Source: JAHJQZ01 sp963667595 (lineage in GTDB: Bacteria > Pseudomonadota > Alphaproteobacteria > Rhizobiales > Devosiaceae). Taken from it: DNA of 64,000 nt. Under the pieces are notes generated by a model. It saw nothing but the letters and a program-made list of their open reading frames with translations. It searched no databases and was not told the DNA's origin. A program made the position numbers and the translations under genes. The stretch is taken from assembly GCA_963667595.2 (NCBI GenBank), contig CAXXWD010000001.1:1364001-1428000 (forward strand), written 5' to 3'. Positions 27,216 through 35,028 of the stretch are shown here, one piece after another (the stretch's first letter is position 1; every line of letters starts with the position of its first letter).

Positions 27216-27249
27216 AAGGACTCAGGACTTCGCGAAGCCCTGAGTCCTT
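27216..27249. terminator. Long perfect hairpin between converging genes
   Basis: AAGGACTCAGG at 27216-27226 pairs perfectly with CCTGAGTCCTT at 27239-27249, and the loop itself contains the palindrome CTTCGCGAAG. It sits between the convergent GyrI-like and PCu(A)C genes. There is no T run on the proper side in either direction, so it is not a classical terminator, but it could serve as a bidirectional transcription barrier or mRNA 3' stabiliser. Confidence 0.5.
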
Positions 27250-27287
27250 GTGAGAAGAGGAGAATGGCGCTTCGGACAAAACCGCGC

Positions 27288-27875
27288 CTAGTTCACCGGC
27301 ATCGTGGTCGAGCCGAGGGCGCCGACCGGCAGGTCCAGCATGATCGCGCCGGCCTTTTCGAACGTGAGCGTCACCGGAACCGTCTTACCCTCGGCGAAGG
27401 GCCTGACGGCATCGATGAACATGATGTGAAATCCGCCCGGCTTCAACGCCACGGCTTTTCCGGCGGGGATATCGATGCCGTTTTCCACTTCGCGCATGAT
27501 CATGACGCCATCCTTCACGATCATGGTGTGAAGCTGAACTACCGCCGCCGCCGAAGACGACGCGGAAACCAGCCGGTCGTTTTCGGATCCCGCATTGTAG
27601 ATGGTGACGAAGCCGCCACCGGCACGGGCGCCGGGTGGCATGGCGCGGGTGAAGGCATTGTAGAGATAAAGGTCGCCGAGCCGGGCACCCTGTTTGGAAA
27701 GGAACGCCGCGTCGGGAACGGGTTCAAACGCATCGGCGGATAGCAGTCCCATGCCGGGCATGGCGTTCATCCCGGCCGCGGATGCGTCGGGCATGGAACC
27801 GTCCTGGCCGAACGCGCTGGTGGAAAACGCGGCAACAAGAGTGAAGGCGGCAAGAAGGGGTCTGATCGTCATCAT
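27288..27875 (-). CDS. PCu(A)C-type periplasmic copper chaperone
   Basis: A 195-residue exported protein with a signal peptide (MMTIRPLLAAFTLVAAFSTSAFG). The mature part has a Met-rich segment (MPDASAAGMNAMPGMGLL) and then the DUF461/PCu(A)C domain: YLYNAFTRAMPPGARAGGGF, VVQLHTMIVKDGVMIMREV, and LKPGGFHIMFIDAVRPFAEG, which together provide the H(M)x10Mx21HxM copper site. These proteins deliver Cu(I) to the CuA centre of cytochrome oxidase. AAGGAC lies eight bases before the ATG at 27875. The frame is open for another 59 codons upstream to an ATG at 28052 that has its own good ribosome-binding site, which is unexplained. Confidence 0.88.
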   Translation of the reverse strand: MMTIRPLLAAFTLVAAFSTSAFGQDGSMPDASAAGMNAMPGMGLLSADAFEPVPDAAFLSKQGARLGDLYLYNAFTRAMPPGARAGGGFVTIYNAGSENDRLVSASSSAAAVVQLHTMIVKDGVMIMREVENGIDIPAGKAVALKPGGFHIMFIDAVRPFAEGKTVPVTLTFEKAGAIMLDLPVGALGSTTMPVN

Positions 27876-28320
27876 AAGGTCATGTCCTTTCGGATCCGCG
27901 CACCACAGGCGTCGGACGACTGGATCGGTCTTAACTCCAATATTTCGGGTCGGACGCCGGTGCGACCGGAGCCTGGGCAAGGCTTTGAAATCGAAGGCCA
28001 GCACCATGAGTGCGCGCACGAGATCTCCAGCCATGACCGATATCAAACGCATCGCCTCTCCCCTCGGATGCGAGGGGGTGTCTTTATCAGACCTGCGACA
28101 AATTGACCACATATCATCGGGAGTGCATCGGCGGAAAAGTGGATTCTGGCGTCTCGCGAAACCGATACGATTGCCATGAGAGCGGATGGCTGGACTCCGT
28201 GTCGGGTCTCCTGTATAGCCGCCAACGACGAAATCTCCGTCCAACCAAGACCGGAAGAAAAGGTCGGCAAAAGCCGGCTGGAAAACTTCCCTCCGAAAAG
28301 ATCAGAACGGAACATCAAAG
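27876..28320. other. 445-base divergent region between the copper chaperone and rplS
   Basis: I see no certain gene here. On the minus strand an ATG at 28052 preceded by GGGGAGAGG opens a frame (MRLISVMAGDLVRALMVLAF) that runs without a stop into the copper chaperone gene; it could be a separate small membrane protein that decayed, or a true longer N-terminus. A hairpin formed by CCCCTCG and CGAGGGG with a GATG loop is at 28060-28077. The promoter of rplS must also lie here because trmD is too far away; no clear -35/-10 pair was found. Confidence 0.35.
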
Positions 28321-28854
28321 ATGAACATTATCGAACAGCTCGAGAAAGAGCAGCTCGACGCCCTGGTGGCCAAGCGCGCCATTCCCGATTTCACCCATGG
28401 CGACACCGTGCGCGTATGGGTCAAGATCAAGGAAGGCGATAAGGAACGCCTGCAGGCCTATGAAGGCGTGGTGATCGCCCGCTCGGGCAGCGGGCTGATG
28501 GAAAGCTTCACCGTGAGGAAGATTTCCTACGGCGAAGGCGTCGAACGTGTCTTCCCCGTCCATTCGCCCAATATCGATCGCATCGAGGTTCTGAAGCGCG
28601 GCAAGGTTCGCCGGGCCAAGCTCTATTATTTGAGGGATCGTCGCGGCAAGTCGGCCCGTATCTTCGAATCGACCAATGCCCGTACCCGCAAGATTCAGGC
28701 TGACGAGCGCAAGGCCTTCAACGAGGCCAAGGTTGCTGCCGAAGCCGAACGCGTTGCCGCCGCCGAGGCGCTGGCTGCTGAAACCGCAGCCAAGGAAGCC
28801 GAGGAAGCTGCCGCCAAGGCCGCTGCCGAAGCCGAGGCGCCCAAGGCCGAATAG
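28321..28854 (+). CDS. rplS: 50S ribosomal protein L19 with C-terminal extension
   Basis: A 177-residue L19. The core, IEQLEKEQLDALVAKRAIPD followed by GDTVRVWVKIKEG, SGLMESFTVRKISYGEGVER and RAKLYYLRDRRGKSARI, is canonical. The last 55 or so residues form an Ala/Glu/Lys-rich helical tail, making it about 60 residues longer than E. coli L19, a parallel to the tail on S16 encoded nearby. L19 sits at the 30S-50S interface. It is followed by a strong terminator and is transcribed apart from rpsP-rimM-trmD. Confidence 0.97.
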   Translation: MNIIEQLEKEQLDALVAKRAIPDFTHGDTVRVWVKIKEGDKERLQAYEGVVIARSGSGLMESFTVRKISYGEGVERVFPVHSPNIDRIEVLKRGKVRRAKLYYLRDRRGKSARIFESTNARTRKIQADERKAFNEAKVAAEAERVAAAEALAAETAAKEAEEAAAKAAAEAEAPKAE

Positions 28855-28882
28855 GCTTCGTCGCCACCCACATCGAGTTTTG

Positions 28883-28910
28883 AAAAGCCCGGCCATTGCG
28901 CCGGGCTTTT
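28883..28910 (+). terminator. Rho-independent terminator after rplS
   Basis: AAAAGCCCGG and CCGGGCTTTT form a ten-base stem with an eight-base loop, ending in a run of five T. It lies 29 bases after the rplS stop and is a strong intrinsic terminator, usable in both directions. Confidence 0.92.
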
Positions 28911-28938
28911 TCGTATCCGCGGTTTCTCCAAGAACTAT

Positions 28939-29006
28939 CTTGCGATATATCTTGACATGCCGTTCATGCACGCCTATCTACGATGTATCGTAAGATATAT
29001 CGCAAG
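28939..29006 (+). promoter_or_regulatory. padR promoter flanked by a 15-bp inverted repeat operator
   Basis: TTGACA at 28952-28957 and TATCTA at 28975-28980 are separated by exactly 17 bases, a near-consensus sigma-70 promoter. It is framed by CTTGCGATATATCTT (28939-28953) and its exact inverse AAGATATATCGCAAG (28992-29006). Between the -10 and the right arm lies another palindrome, ACGATGTATCGT (28980-28991). The AT-rich palindromes containing CGATATAT-type sequence are typical of PadR-family operators, so autorepression by the following gene is likely. Confidence 0.8.
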
Positions 29007-29014
29007 GAAAATAT

Positions 29015-29701
29015 ATGTACGCTCATTACCATCAAGCAGGTCCCGGTTTGCGGGACGGCCTTTCTCCTCGCCCAGGCCATATGCTTAAAATGGCCGGGCG
29101 CGGCCGCCGCTTCGGCGGGTTCGACGACGGCGAGGACGACGGTTCCGAAGGTTTCGGCCGTCAATTCCGGCTCCGGCGCATGCTGCGCGGCGCGGATCTG
29201 AGGCTCGTCGTGCTGCTGCTGATCTCCGAGACGCCGCGTCATGGCTATGATCTCATCAAGGCCATCGAGGAAAAGTCCGACAACGCCTATAGCCCGAGCC
29301 CGGGCGTCATCTATCCGGCCCTGACCTATCTCGAAGAAGCGGGTCATGTCGTTGCCGAAATGACCGGCACCAAGAAGGTCTATGCCATTACCGACGCCGG
29401 GCGGACCTATCTGGAAGAAAACCGCACCGAGGCCGAGGCGGCGCTCGAAACGCTGGTCCGGGCCGGCAAGCGTGCCAAGCTGGCGCGCGCCTATATGGCC
29501 GAACACGATTGGCGCGAGGACAGGCCCGGCCGGCGCGACCGCGACATCCCGGGTGTCCTCACCGAGGTCAATGAGGCTCGTCGCGCCCTCAAGACCGCCA
29601 TCGCCTCCGCGGTCGCGAGTGACGAGGAAACGCAAAGACGCGTCGCCGAAATCCTCAACCGCGCCGCTGCGGAGATCGGCCAGCTCGACATTGATATCTG
29701 A
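29015..29701 (+). CDS. PadR family transcriptional regulator
   Basis: A 228-residue repressor-like protein. An N-terminal Gly/Arg/Asp-rich stretch of about 50 residues (RGRRFGGFDDGEDDGSEGF) precedes the PadR winged helix: LRLVVLLLISETPRHGYDLI, then SPSPGVIYPALTYLEEAGHV and KKVYAITDAGRTYLEEN. The C-terminal part is helical and probably dimerises. Related alphaproteobacterial proteins have this long disordered front. AAGGAAAA lies before the ATG. The strong promoter with palindromic operators directly upstream suggests negative autoregulation; no second target gene is adjacent, since a terminator follows. Confidence 0.9.
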   Translation: MYAHYHQAGPGLRDGLSPRPGHMLKMAGRGRRFGGFDDGEDDGSEGFGRQFRLRRMLRGADLRLVVLLLISETPRHGYDLIKAIEEKSDNAYSPSPGVIYPALTYLEEAGHVVAEMTGTKKVYAITDAGRTYLEENRTEAEAALETLVRAGKRAKLARAYMAEHDWREDRPGRRDRDIPGVLTEVNEARRALKTAIASAVASDEETQRRVAEILNRAAAEIGQLDIDI

Positions 29702-29737
29702 GATCCGTCCCGGCCCGATATCTGGCTGAACTGCAAG

Positions 29738-29765
29738 GCCCGGCGTGTGACACGCCGGGCTTTTT
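29738..29765 (+). terminator. Rho-independent terminator after padR
   Basis: GCCCGGCGTG and CACGCCGGGC form a perfect ten-base stem with a three-base loop, followed by five T. It isolates padR from the region to its right. Confidence 0.93.
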
Positions 29766-29846
29766 CATGTTTGCAGGCGCGGGAGCAAAAGGCTATCGGT
29801 TCGCCCCCCGACCCGCCTGTCCGTCATTCGATAAAAAAGCCCGTTC

Positions 29847-30148
29847 ATGCCCAATTGGATCTGTTCGACCCGCTACGCCGAGTTTTCCGAAACCGCTGCG
29901 CCGCCCGGGCCTTGGCTGATGACCCCCGATCCCCTCGTGACGTTCTTTTCCGGTGACCGGCTCGATCTCGGCCACGGCTTGTCGCTTTGCGTCACCGGCG
30001 GCCATTTCGACGGCTCGGCCTTCTCAATCCCAAGGCCATCCGCCGCATTGTCGCTACGGCCGAGGTGCTCGATTATGACCGCCTCTATGCCGGCTGGCGG
30101 GATGCGGTGATTCCGGCGGACGCCAAGGCCCGCGTTGCCGCCTCGTAA
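29847..30148 (+). pseudogene. Broken MBL-fold (metallo-beta-lactamase-like) hydrolase
   Basis: The first part reads MPNWICSTRYAEFSETAAPP and continues to LDLGHGLSLCVTGGHFDGSA, which resembles the start of the small MBL-fold proteins and the VTGGHFDGS block where a metal-binding His is expected. Immediately after, the reading moves to another frame, LNPKAIRRIVATAEVLDYDR followed by LYAGWRDAVIPADAKARVAA and a stop at 30146-30148, which matches the C-terminal end of the same family (a typical text is PNLIPL.P.AVRRI..A..PY.FDR.Y.GW). The intervening core with the other metal ligands is deleted and the frame shifted. I infer a decayed gene. Confidence 0.65.
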
Positions 30149-30200
30149 GCGCGGATTGGGGGAGATGCTGGCACGGGGCTGAAGCGGTCGGGAGAGGATC

Positions 30201-30596
30201 ATGACGACACCAACGCATGGCCGTTTGACGGTGCTCGATTGGTTCTTGCTGCTGGTTTGCGCCGAAAAGATCGTCCAGCATGGCGTCCTCGCCCTGCTGT
30301 TCGCCGTCTTCATTTCCGGTATCGGCCACCCCGATCTCGGAGAACGGTTTGCCGTGTCGAGCGATATCATGGCAGGACTCAATGGGCTTTACGCCGCTTT
30401 GTTCGTTCTGGCGTTTGCTCTTTTGTTGCGGCGCCGGCGCGGGCGCCTTGTCGTCCTGTCGCTTCTTGCCGGCGCGGACATCGTGCTCGAATTCGTCTTT
30501 CACGGGCCGGGATTCATCACCGTTTCGGTGATCGTCTCGGCTCTGGGTCTTGTTCTGGCCGCCATTGCCGGGCGGCGCGAAAGACATCCGGCCTGA
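30201..30596 (+). CDS. Small hypothetical membrane protein
   Basis: A 131-residue protein with four predicted membrane helices (LTVLDWFLLLVCAEKIVQHG region, a segment around LNGLYAALFVLAFALLL, LVVLSLLAGADIVLEFV and ITVSVIVSALGLVLAAIAG) and a short basic tail. GGAGAGGATC lies just before the ATG. I do not recognise a named family. It lies 62 bases upstream of the aldo/keto reductase on the same strand, so the two may be co-transcribed. Confidence 0.7.
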   Translation: MTTPTHGRLTVLDWFLLLVCAEKIVQHGVLALLFAVFISGIGHPDLGERFAVSSDIMAGLNGLYAALFVLAFALLLRRRRGRLVVLSLLAGADIVLEFVFHGPGFITVSVIVSALGLVLAAIAGRRERHPA

Positions 30597-30658
30597 ACGC
30601 TTGTGTTTCGGAACCGGTGCGAACTGCGCTAGTCTTGGACAAGCATCAGGAGGATCGC

Positions 30659-31636
30659 ATGGAATACTCCCGTCTCGGTAAGACCGGCCTCGAAGTCTCG
30701 CGCATCTGTCTGGGCTGCATGGCCTTTGGCGACGTCTCGACCGGCGAACGGCTCTGGGCCCTTAACGAGGACCAGTCCCGCCCCATTATCAAGCAGGCTC
30801 TCGACAACGGCATCAATTTCTTCGACACCGCCAATGTCTATTCCTTAGGCACCTCGGAAGAGATCACCGGCAAGCTCCTGTGGTCGATGGTCCGGCGCGA
30901 GGACGTGGTGCTGGCCACCAAAGTCCACAACCGTATGCGGTTCGGACCGAATGGCATGGGCCAGTCGCGCAAGGAGATCTTTCACGAGATCGATGAAAGC
31001 CTGAAACGTCTCGGGACGGATTACATCGATCTCTACCAGATCCACCGCCACGATCCGCAAACGCCGATCGAGGAAACGCTCGACGCGCTCAACGACGTGG
31101 TGAAGGCCGGCAAGGTCCGCTATCTCGGGGCCTCCTCGATGTTTGCCTATCAATTCATGAAGATGGTGATGACGCAGCGGATGAAGGGCTGGGCGCCGTT
31201 CATCTCCATGCAGAACCACGTCAATCTTTTACATCGCGAAGAAGAACGCGAAATGCTGCCCCTTTGCCGCGAGGAAGGGATCGGGGTCATTCCCTGGTCG
31301 CCCCTGGCGCGCGGGCGGCTGGCCCGTCCCTGGGGAACGGATACCAAACGCTCGGAAAACGATGCGTTTGCCGGCGTGCTCTATACCGCCGGCGAAGAGG
31401 CCTCGCAGGCGATCGTTGCCGCCGTCGCCGATCTCGCCGGCAAATACGCCGTCCCGATGGCGCAGGTGGCGCTGGCCTGGCTGCTCGGCAAATCCGGCAT
31501 CACCGCCCCGATCATCGGGGCAACCCGGCCCGAACACCTCGCCGATGCCCTGGGCGCGCTCGATCTCGAACTGACCCCGGAAGACGTCGCCGGGCTCGAA
31601 GCACCCTATCGGCCGCTGAAACCCGTCGGGTTTTAA
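30659..31636 (+). CDS. Aldo/keto reductase
   Basis: A 325-residue NADPH-dependent oxidoreductase of the YajO/voltage-gated potassium channel beta-like branch. MEYSRLGKTGLEVSRICLGC opens the barrel, FFDTANVYSLGTSEE holds the catalytic Asp and Tyr, LATKVHNRM holds the Lys, and LYQIHRHDPQTPIEETLDAL holds the His. PIIGATRPEHLADALGAL is the cofactor-binding end. An AGGAGG seven bases before the ATG fixes the start. The physiological substrate cannot be told from sequence. Confidence 0.93.
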   Translation: MEYSRLGKTGLEVSRICLGCMAFGDVSTGERLWALNEDQSRPIIKQALDNGINFFDTANVYSLGTSEEITGKLLWSMVRREDVVLATKVHNRMRFGPNGMGQSRKEIFHEIDESLKRLGTDYIDLYQIHRHDPQTPIEETLDALNDVVKAGKVRYLGASSMFAYQFMKMVMTQRMKGWAPFISMQNHVNLLHREEEREMLPLCREEGIGVIPWSPLARGRLARPWGTDTKRSENDAFAGVLYTAGEEASQAIVAAVADLAGKYAVPMAQVALAWLLGKSGITAPIIGATRPEHLADALGALDLELTPEDVAGLEAPYRPLKPVGF

Positions 31637-31755
31637 AAAAACGGTCTGCCTTTTAAGAACCCTATAGGGGACGCGTTGCGCCTGAGAAGAAGGGCGTGAG
31701 GGCGCGGTCTCCTGTCAGCACGGGCCGGGCGGAAAATGCGTTTCGATTCAGGGTC

Positions 31756-32772
31756 TCATGGCAGGTTTTCGGCGAAGTAGATCTGGAGTGGGACCGGCGA
31801 AGTGGGCGGAAACGGTTCATTCCGGGTCGCCAGATCGAGCATGCGAAAGGCCAATTCGGCTTCCTTCACCGGGTCCTGGGCAATCAGGGCGTCGATGACG
31901 CCGGCCAGCATCAGATTGCGGGAAAAGACCGACAGTTCATGGGCGATGAAAATGATGTCCTGGGCACGTCCCGCTTCTTCGAGCCCGGCCGCGATTCCCC
32001 TGTTACCGCCTGCGACGTTGTAGATACCCAGCAAGTCGTCATGCGCCGACAAAAGATCCGTGATGGCCTGTTGCGATGCGGAAATGCCGTCATGGGTGTC
32101 CGTTGCCAGGACGATATCGAGCCCAGGGGCCACTTCGGCGAGCTTGGCCCGAAAGCCGTTTTCGCGTTCCTCGTGGCCGCGATAGCTCGGTGAGCCGCGG
32201 AACAGGGCGACCTTGCCTTTTGTACGGCCGTTCAGATGCAGGCACATCAAATGTCCCGCCACGCGGCCGGCGGTGCGGTTGTCGACCCCGACATAGGCGG
32301 TGCGGTCGCTGTTGGCGATGTCCGAAACCAGCGAGACGACGGGGATATCGTGCGTGGCGAGCGCGCGGATGGTCTCGCGGACCAGCGGATGGTCGAGCAC
32401 GATGGCCGCGAAAGCGGCAACCCCGTCGGAATGCTGCAACTCGCGACAAAGCGATGCGACGTCGAAATTCTCGACCCTGATCAGGCTGGTTTCGACGCCA
32501 TTCGCCTCGAGCATGCGACCGTGTTGCTCGATCGCCGCGGACAGCATGGCCAGAAAGCTGTTGGTGCCGCCGGGAACGAGAAACCGGAAATGCCGCTTTT
32601 CGCCGCCTGTAGGCCGAGCTGGGCCTTTGACATAGCCGAGAGCCCGGGCGGCGTTTTCGATCTCCGTTCGCGTTTTCTCACGCACCTTGCCACGATCGTT
32701 CAACACGCGGTCCACGGTCGAAACCGACACGCCCACGGCGCGGGCAATGTCCTTCATTCCAGTTCTGTTCAA
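31756..32772 (-). CDS. LacI family transcriptional regulator
   Basis: A 338-residue repressor. The N-terminal helix-turn-helix is MKDIARAVGVSVSTVDRVLN, and the rest is a periplasmic-binding-protein-like ligand domain (FRFLVPGGTNSFLAML, then VAAFAAIVLDHPLVRETI and YVGVDNRTAGRVAGHLM). I prefer a TTG start at 32772 because GGGAGGG lies five bases upstream; an ATG at 32757 would give a protein starting directly at the helix-turn-helix. It is divergent from the sugar ABC genes at 32910 and most likely controls them. Confidence 0.88.
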   Translation of the reverse strand: MNRTGMKDIARAVGVSVSTVDRVLNDRGKVREKTRTEIENAARALGYVKGPARPTGGEKRHFRFLVPGGTNSFLAMLSAAIEQHGRMLEANGVETSLIRVENFDVASLCRELQHSDGVAAFAAIVLDHPLVRETIRALATHDIPVVSLVSDIANSDRTAYVGVDNRTAGRVAGHLMCLHLNGRTKGKVALFRGSPSYRGHEERENGFRAKLAEVAPGLDIVLATDTHDGISASQQAITDLLSAHDDLLGIYNVAGGNRGIAAGLEEAGRAQDIIFIAHELSVFSRNLMLAGVIDALIAQDPVKEAELAFRMLDLATRNEPFPPTSPVPLQIYFAENLP

Positions 32773-32909
32773 GTCCGCCCTCCCAGAAATTATGCAGAGT
32801 ATGACGAATAATCCGTCATTTTGCAAGGCATATTGACATCTTCAATACCATTCATGTAACGACATCATTCATCAAAATGCCGAATGAACGGTCAAGCACG
32901 GAGGAAGCG
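32773..32909. promoter_or_regulatory. Divergent promoter/operator region of the LacI-ABC locus
   Basis: Contains ATGACG and CGTCAT as an inverted repeat separated by seven bases (32801-32819), a plausible LacI-family operator half-site pair. On the rightward strand TTGACA at 32833-32838 is followed 16 bases later by TGTAAC, a possible promoter for the ABC operon. It is the only non-coding sequence shared by the regulator and the transporter genes. Confidence 0.5.
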
Positions 32910-33917
32910 GTGTCCAGGCAATCGCCGGCAGAGCCAAACGCACAAACGACAAAGGAAGCGGCGCCCAGCGGGAGCAATTCCCCCTTCCTGCGGATTTTTG
33001 CGATCAGGGAAGCGCCGATCTTCATCATGCTGGCGCTCTTGTTCGTCATCCTGTCAGTGATCAGCCCCTATTTCCTGACGACGCGCAATCTCGCCAATGT
33101 CGCCCAGCAGATCTCCGTGGTCGGCATCGTGGCCCTGGGCGAAGCGCTGGTGATCATCTCCGGCGGGCTCGATCTTTCGGTCGGCGCCGTCATCGGTCTT
33201 TCCGCGGTCTCGGCCGCGCTGGTCGCCCAGCACACGGGCATGCCGTCCCTGGGCATTCTCGCCGCCATCGGCGTCGGCAGCCTGTTCGGCGCGGCAAACG
33301 GCCTGTTCGTGGCACGCCTGAAGATCAATCCCTTCATCACCACCCTCGGCACCATGTCCGTGGCGCGCGGCACGGCGCTGTTGATCACCAACGCGCGTCC
33401 GCAGCAATTCGACAACTGGGCAACCTTTCTCGGCGGCGGACGTATCTTCGGCGTTCCGGCCCAGTTCGTCTGGCTGGTGCTTTTGTCGATCATCGTCTGG
33501 ATTGTCGCCACCCGCACCCGCTGGGGACGCAACATCTACGCCATGGGCGATAGTCTCAAGGCGGCCCGCTATGCCGGCGTCGACACCGACAAGCTGACCA
33601 TCGGCGTCTTCACCCTGTCCGGAACGCTGGCGGGCTTCGGCGGACTGCTGATCGCCGGCCTTCTCAACAACGCCAATCCCAATCTCGGCCTCGGCTACGA
33701 AATGGACGTCATCGCCGCCGTCATTCTGGGTGGTGTGGCGCTGACCGGCGGCCGAGGGGCCATCCCCGGCGTGGTGGCGGGCGCGGCCCTGATGGGCCTT
33801 TTGCGCAACGGCTTCGTTTTGATGAGCGTTTCGGCCTACTGGCAGACCATCGTCATCGGCCTTGTCGTCCTGTTCGCCGTCGGCGCCGACAGTTTCAGCC
33901 GGCGCGGCAAGGAATAA
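32910..33917 (+). CDS. Sugar ABC transporter permease (RbsC type)
   Basis: A 335-residue membrane protein with about ten helices. The family blocks GEALVIISGGLDLSVGAVIGL, INPFITTLGTMSVARG, and GYEMDVIAAVILGGVALTGG are those of the ribose/xylose/galactose (CUT2) permeases. I chose GTG at 32910 because GGAGG lies five bases upstream; an ATG 33 bases earlier has no such site. It is the first gene of a permease-binding protein-ATPase operon, an unusual order since the binding protein normally comes first. Confidence 0.92.
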   Translation: MSRQSPAEPNAQTTKEAAPSGSNSPFLRIFAIREAPIFIMLALLFVILSVISPYFLTTRNLANVAQQISVVGIVALGEALVIISGGLDLSVGAVIGLSAVSAALVAQHTGMPSLGILAAIGVGSLFGAANGLFVARLKINPFITTLGTMSVARGTALLITNARPQQFDNWATFLGGGRIFGVPAQFVWLVLLSIIVWIVATRTRWGRNIYAMGDSLKAARYAGVDTDKLTIGVFTLSGTLAGFGGLLIAGLLNNANPNLGLGYEMDVIAAVILGGVALTGGRGAIPGVVAGAALMGLLRNGFVLMSVSAYWQTIVIGLVVLFAVGADSFSRRGKE

Positions 33918-33961
33918 CCACCTGTCGTAACCTTTTAAAACCAATCCAAGTGGAGGAAACC

Positions 33962-34969
33962 ATGAGTATTACCAGTCTGACGCGGCGCCGTTTCCTGACG
34001 GCAACAGGGGTCGGCCTCGTCGTGCCGATGATCCCGAGCCTGTCCTTCGGCGCGGAAATCGCGCTGCCGCCCGAAGCGGTGTCTTTCGGCGCGACGGTCA
34101 AGGCGCTCGGCGCTTCGCCGCGGCCCCTGCGCATCGCCTGCCTGTCCTTCCAGAGCGCGGCGTTCTGGGACGCGGTCACCGAGGGCATCGCGTCGGCCAA
34201 AGCCTATCTCGCACCGCTCAACTCGACCGTCGATCACCTGTCCTACGGCACGTCCATCGACGTCGAATCCGTCGTCAACGGGCTCAATGCCGCCCTCGCC
34301 AAGCAGTATGACGGCATCGCCGCCGTGACCGTGTTCGACGGCGCCGTGTCCAAGGTCAACGAGGTCATCGATGCCGGCGTTCCGCTGATCAACTATGTGG
34401 CCGATTCCGCCGAACGCTCCAAGCGCACCTCTTCGCTCGGCCAAGTGGCCATCAACGCGGGCAAGGCGGCCGGCGAATTCATCTCCGACCAGCTCGGCGG
34501 CAAGGGCAAGGTCGCGGTCATCACCGGATGGTTCGGCGCCCCGCAGCTCGACGACCGCATGAACGGCATGATCGACTACATCAAGGCCAGTGCCCCGGGT
34601 ATCGACATCATCGAGCCCATCGAGAACAAGGACGATGCCAACATCGCCTACCAGCAGGCTTCCGATCTGATCACCGCGCATCAGGATCTCGACATCATCT
34701 ACATCACGGGTGGTGGACCGGAGGGGGCCGCCAAGGCCATCCGCGACGCCGGTCTGGCCGGCAAGGTCTTCGTCGTTGGCTATGATTATCTGCCCGACCG
34801 CAAGACCTATCTCGACCAGGGCGAAATGTTGGCGCTCGTCAGTCAGGATCCGCAGCGGCAGTCGTTCGATTCCATCGTCATGCTGCACAACATCCTCGCC
34901 TTCGGCACTCAGTATCCGGCGGATATCGAAATCGAAGCCCGGATGACCACCGGCAAGTACGCCAAATAG
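33962..34969 (+). CDS. Sugar ABC transporter substrate-binding protein (Tat-type signal)
   Basis: A 335-residue periplasmic type-1 binding protein of the CUT2 group. The N-terminus MSITSLTRRRFLTATGVGLV has a twin-arginine motif (TRRRFLT), so it is probably exported folded by Tat. The mature part has WDAVTEGIASAKAYL, VINYVADSA-like ligand contacts and IYITGGGPEGAAKAIRDAG. GGAGGAAACC precedes the ATG at 33962. Sugar specificity is unknown. Confidence 0.9.
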   Translation: MSITSLTRRRFLTATGVGLVVPMIPSLSFGAEIALPPEAVSFGATVKALGASPRPLRIACLSFQSAAFWDAVTEGIASAKAYLAPLNSTVDHLSYGTSIDVESVVNGLNAALAKQYDGIAAVTVFDGAVSKVNEVIDAGVPLINYVADSAERSKRTSSLGQVAINAGKAAGEFISDQLGGKGKVAVITGWFGAPQLDDRMNGMIDYIKASAPGIDIIEPIENKDDANIAYQQASDLITAHQDLDIIYITGGGPEGAAKAIRDAGLAGKVFVVGYDYLPDRKTYLDQGEMLALVSQDPQRQSFDSIVMLHNILAFGTQYPADIEIEARMTTGKYAK

Positions 34970-35028
34970 CCTTGCAGTCGGCCCGCATGCGGGCCGACTT
35001 CCCTTTTCTGCCCGGGAACATAAATCCC

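Noticed and set aside
27216..27249. Inverted repeat as an attachment site or insertion-sequence end
   Set aside because: There is no transposase or integrase nearby and no second copy in the window; position between convergent genes favours a transcription barrier.
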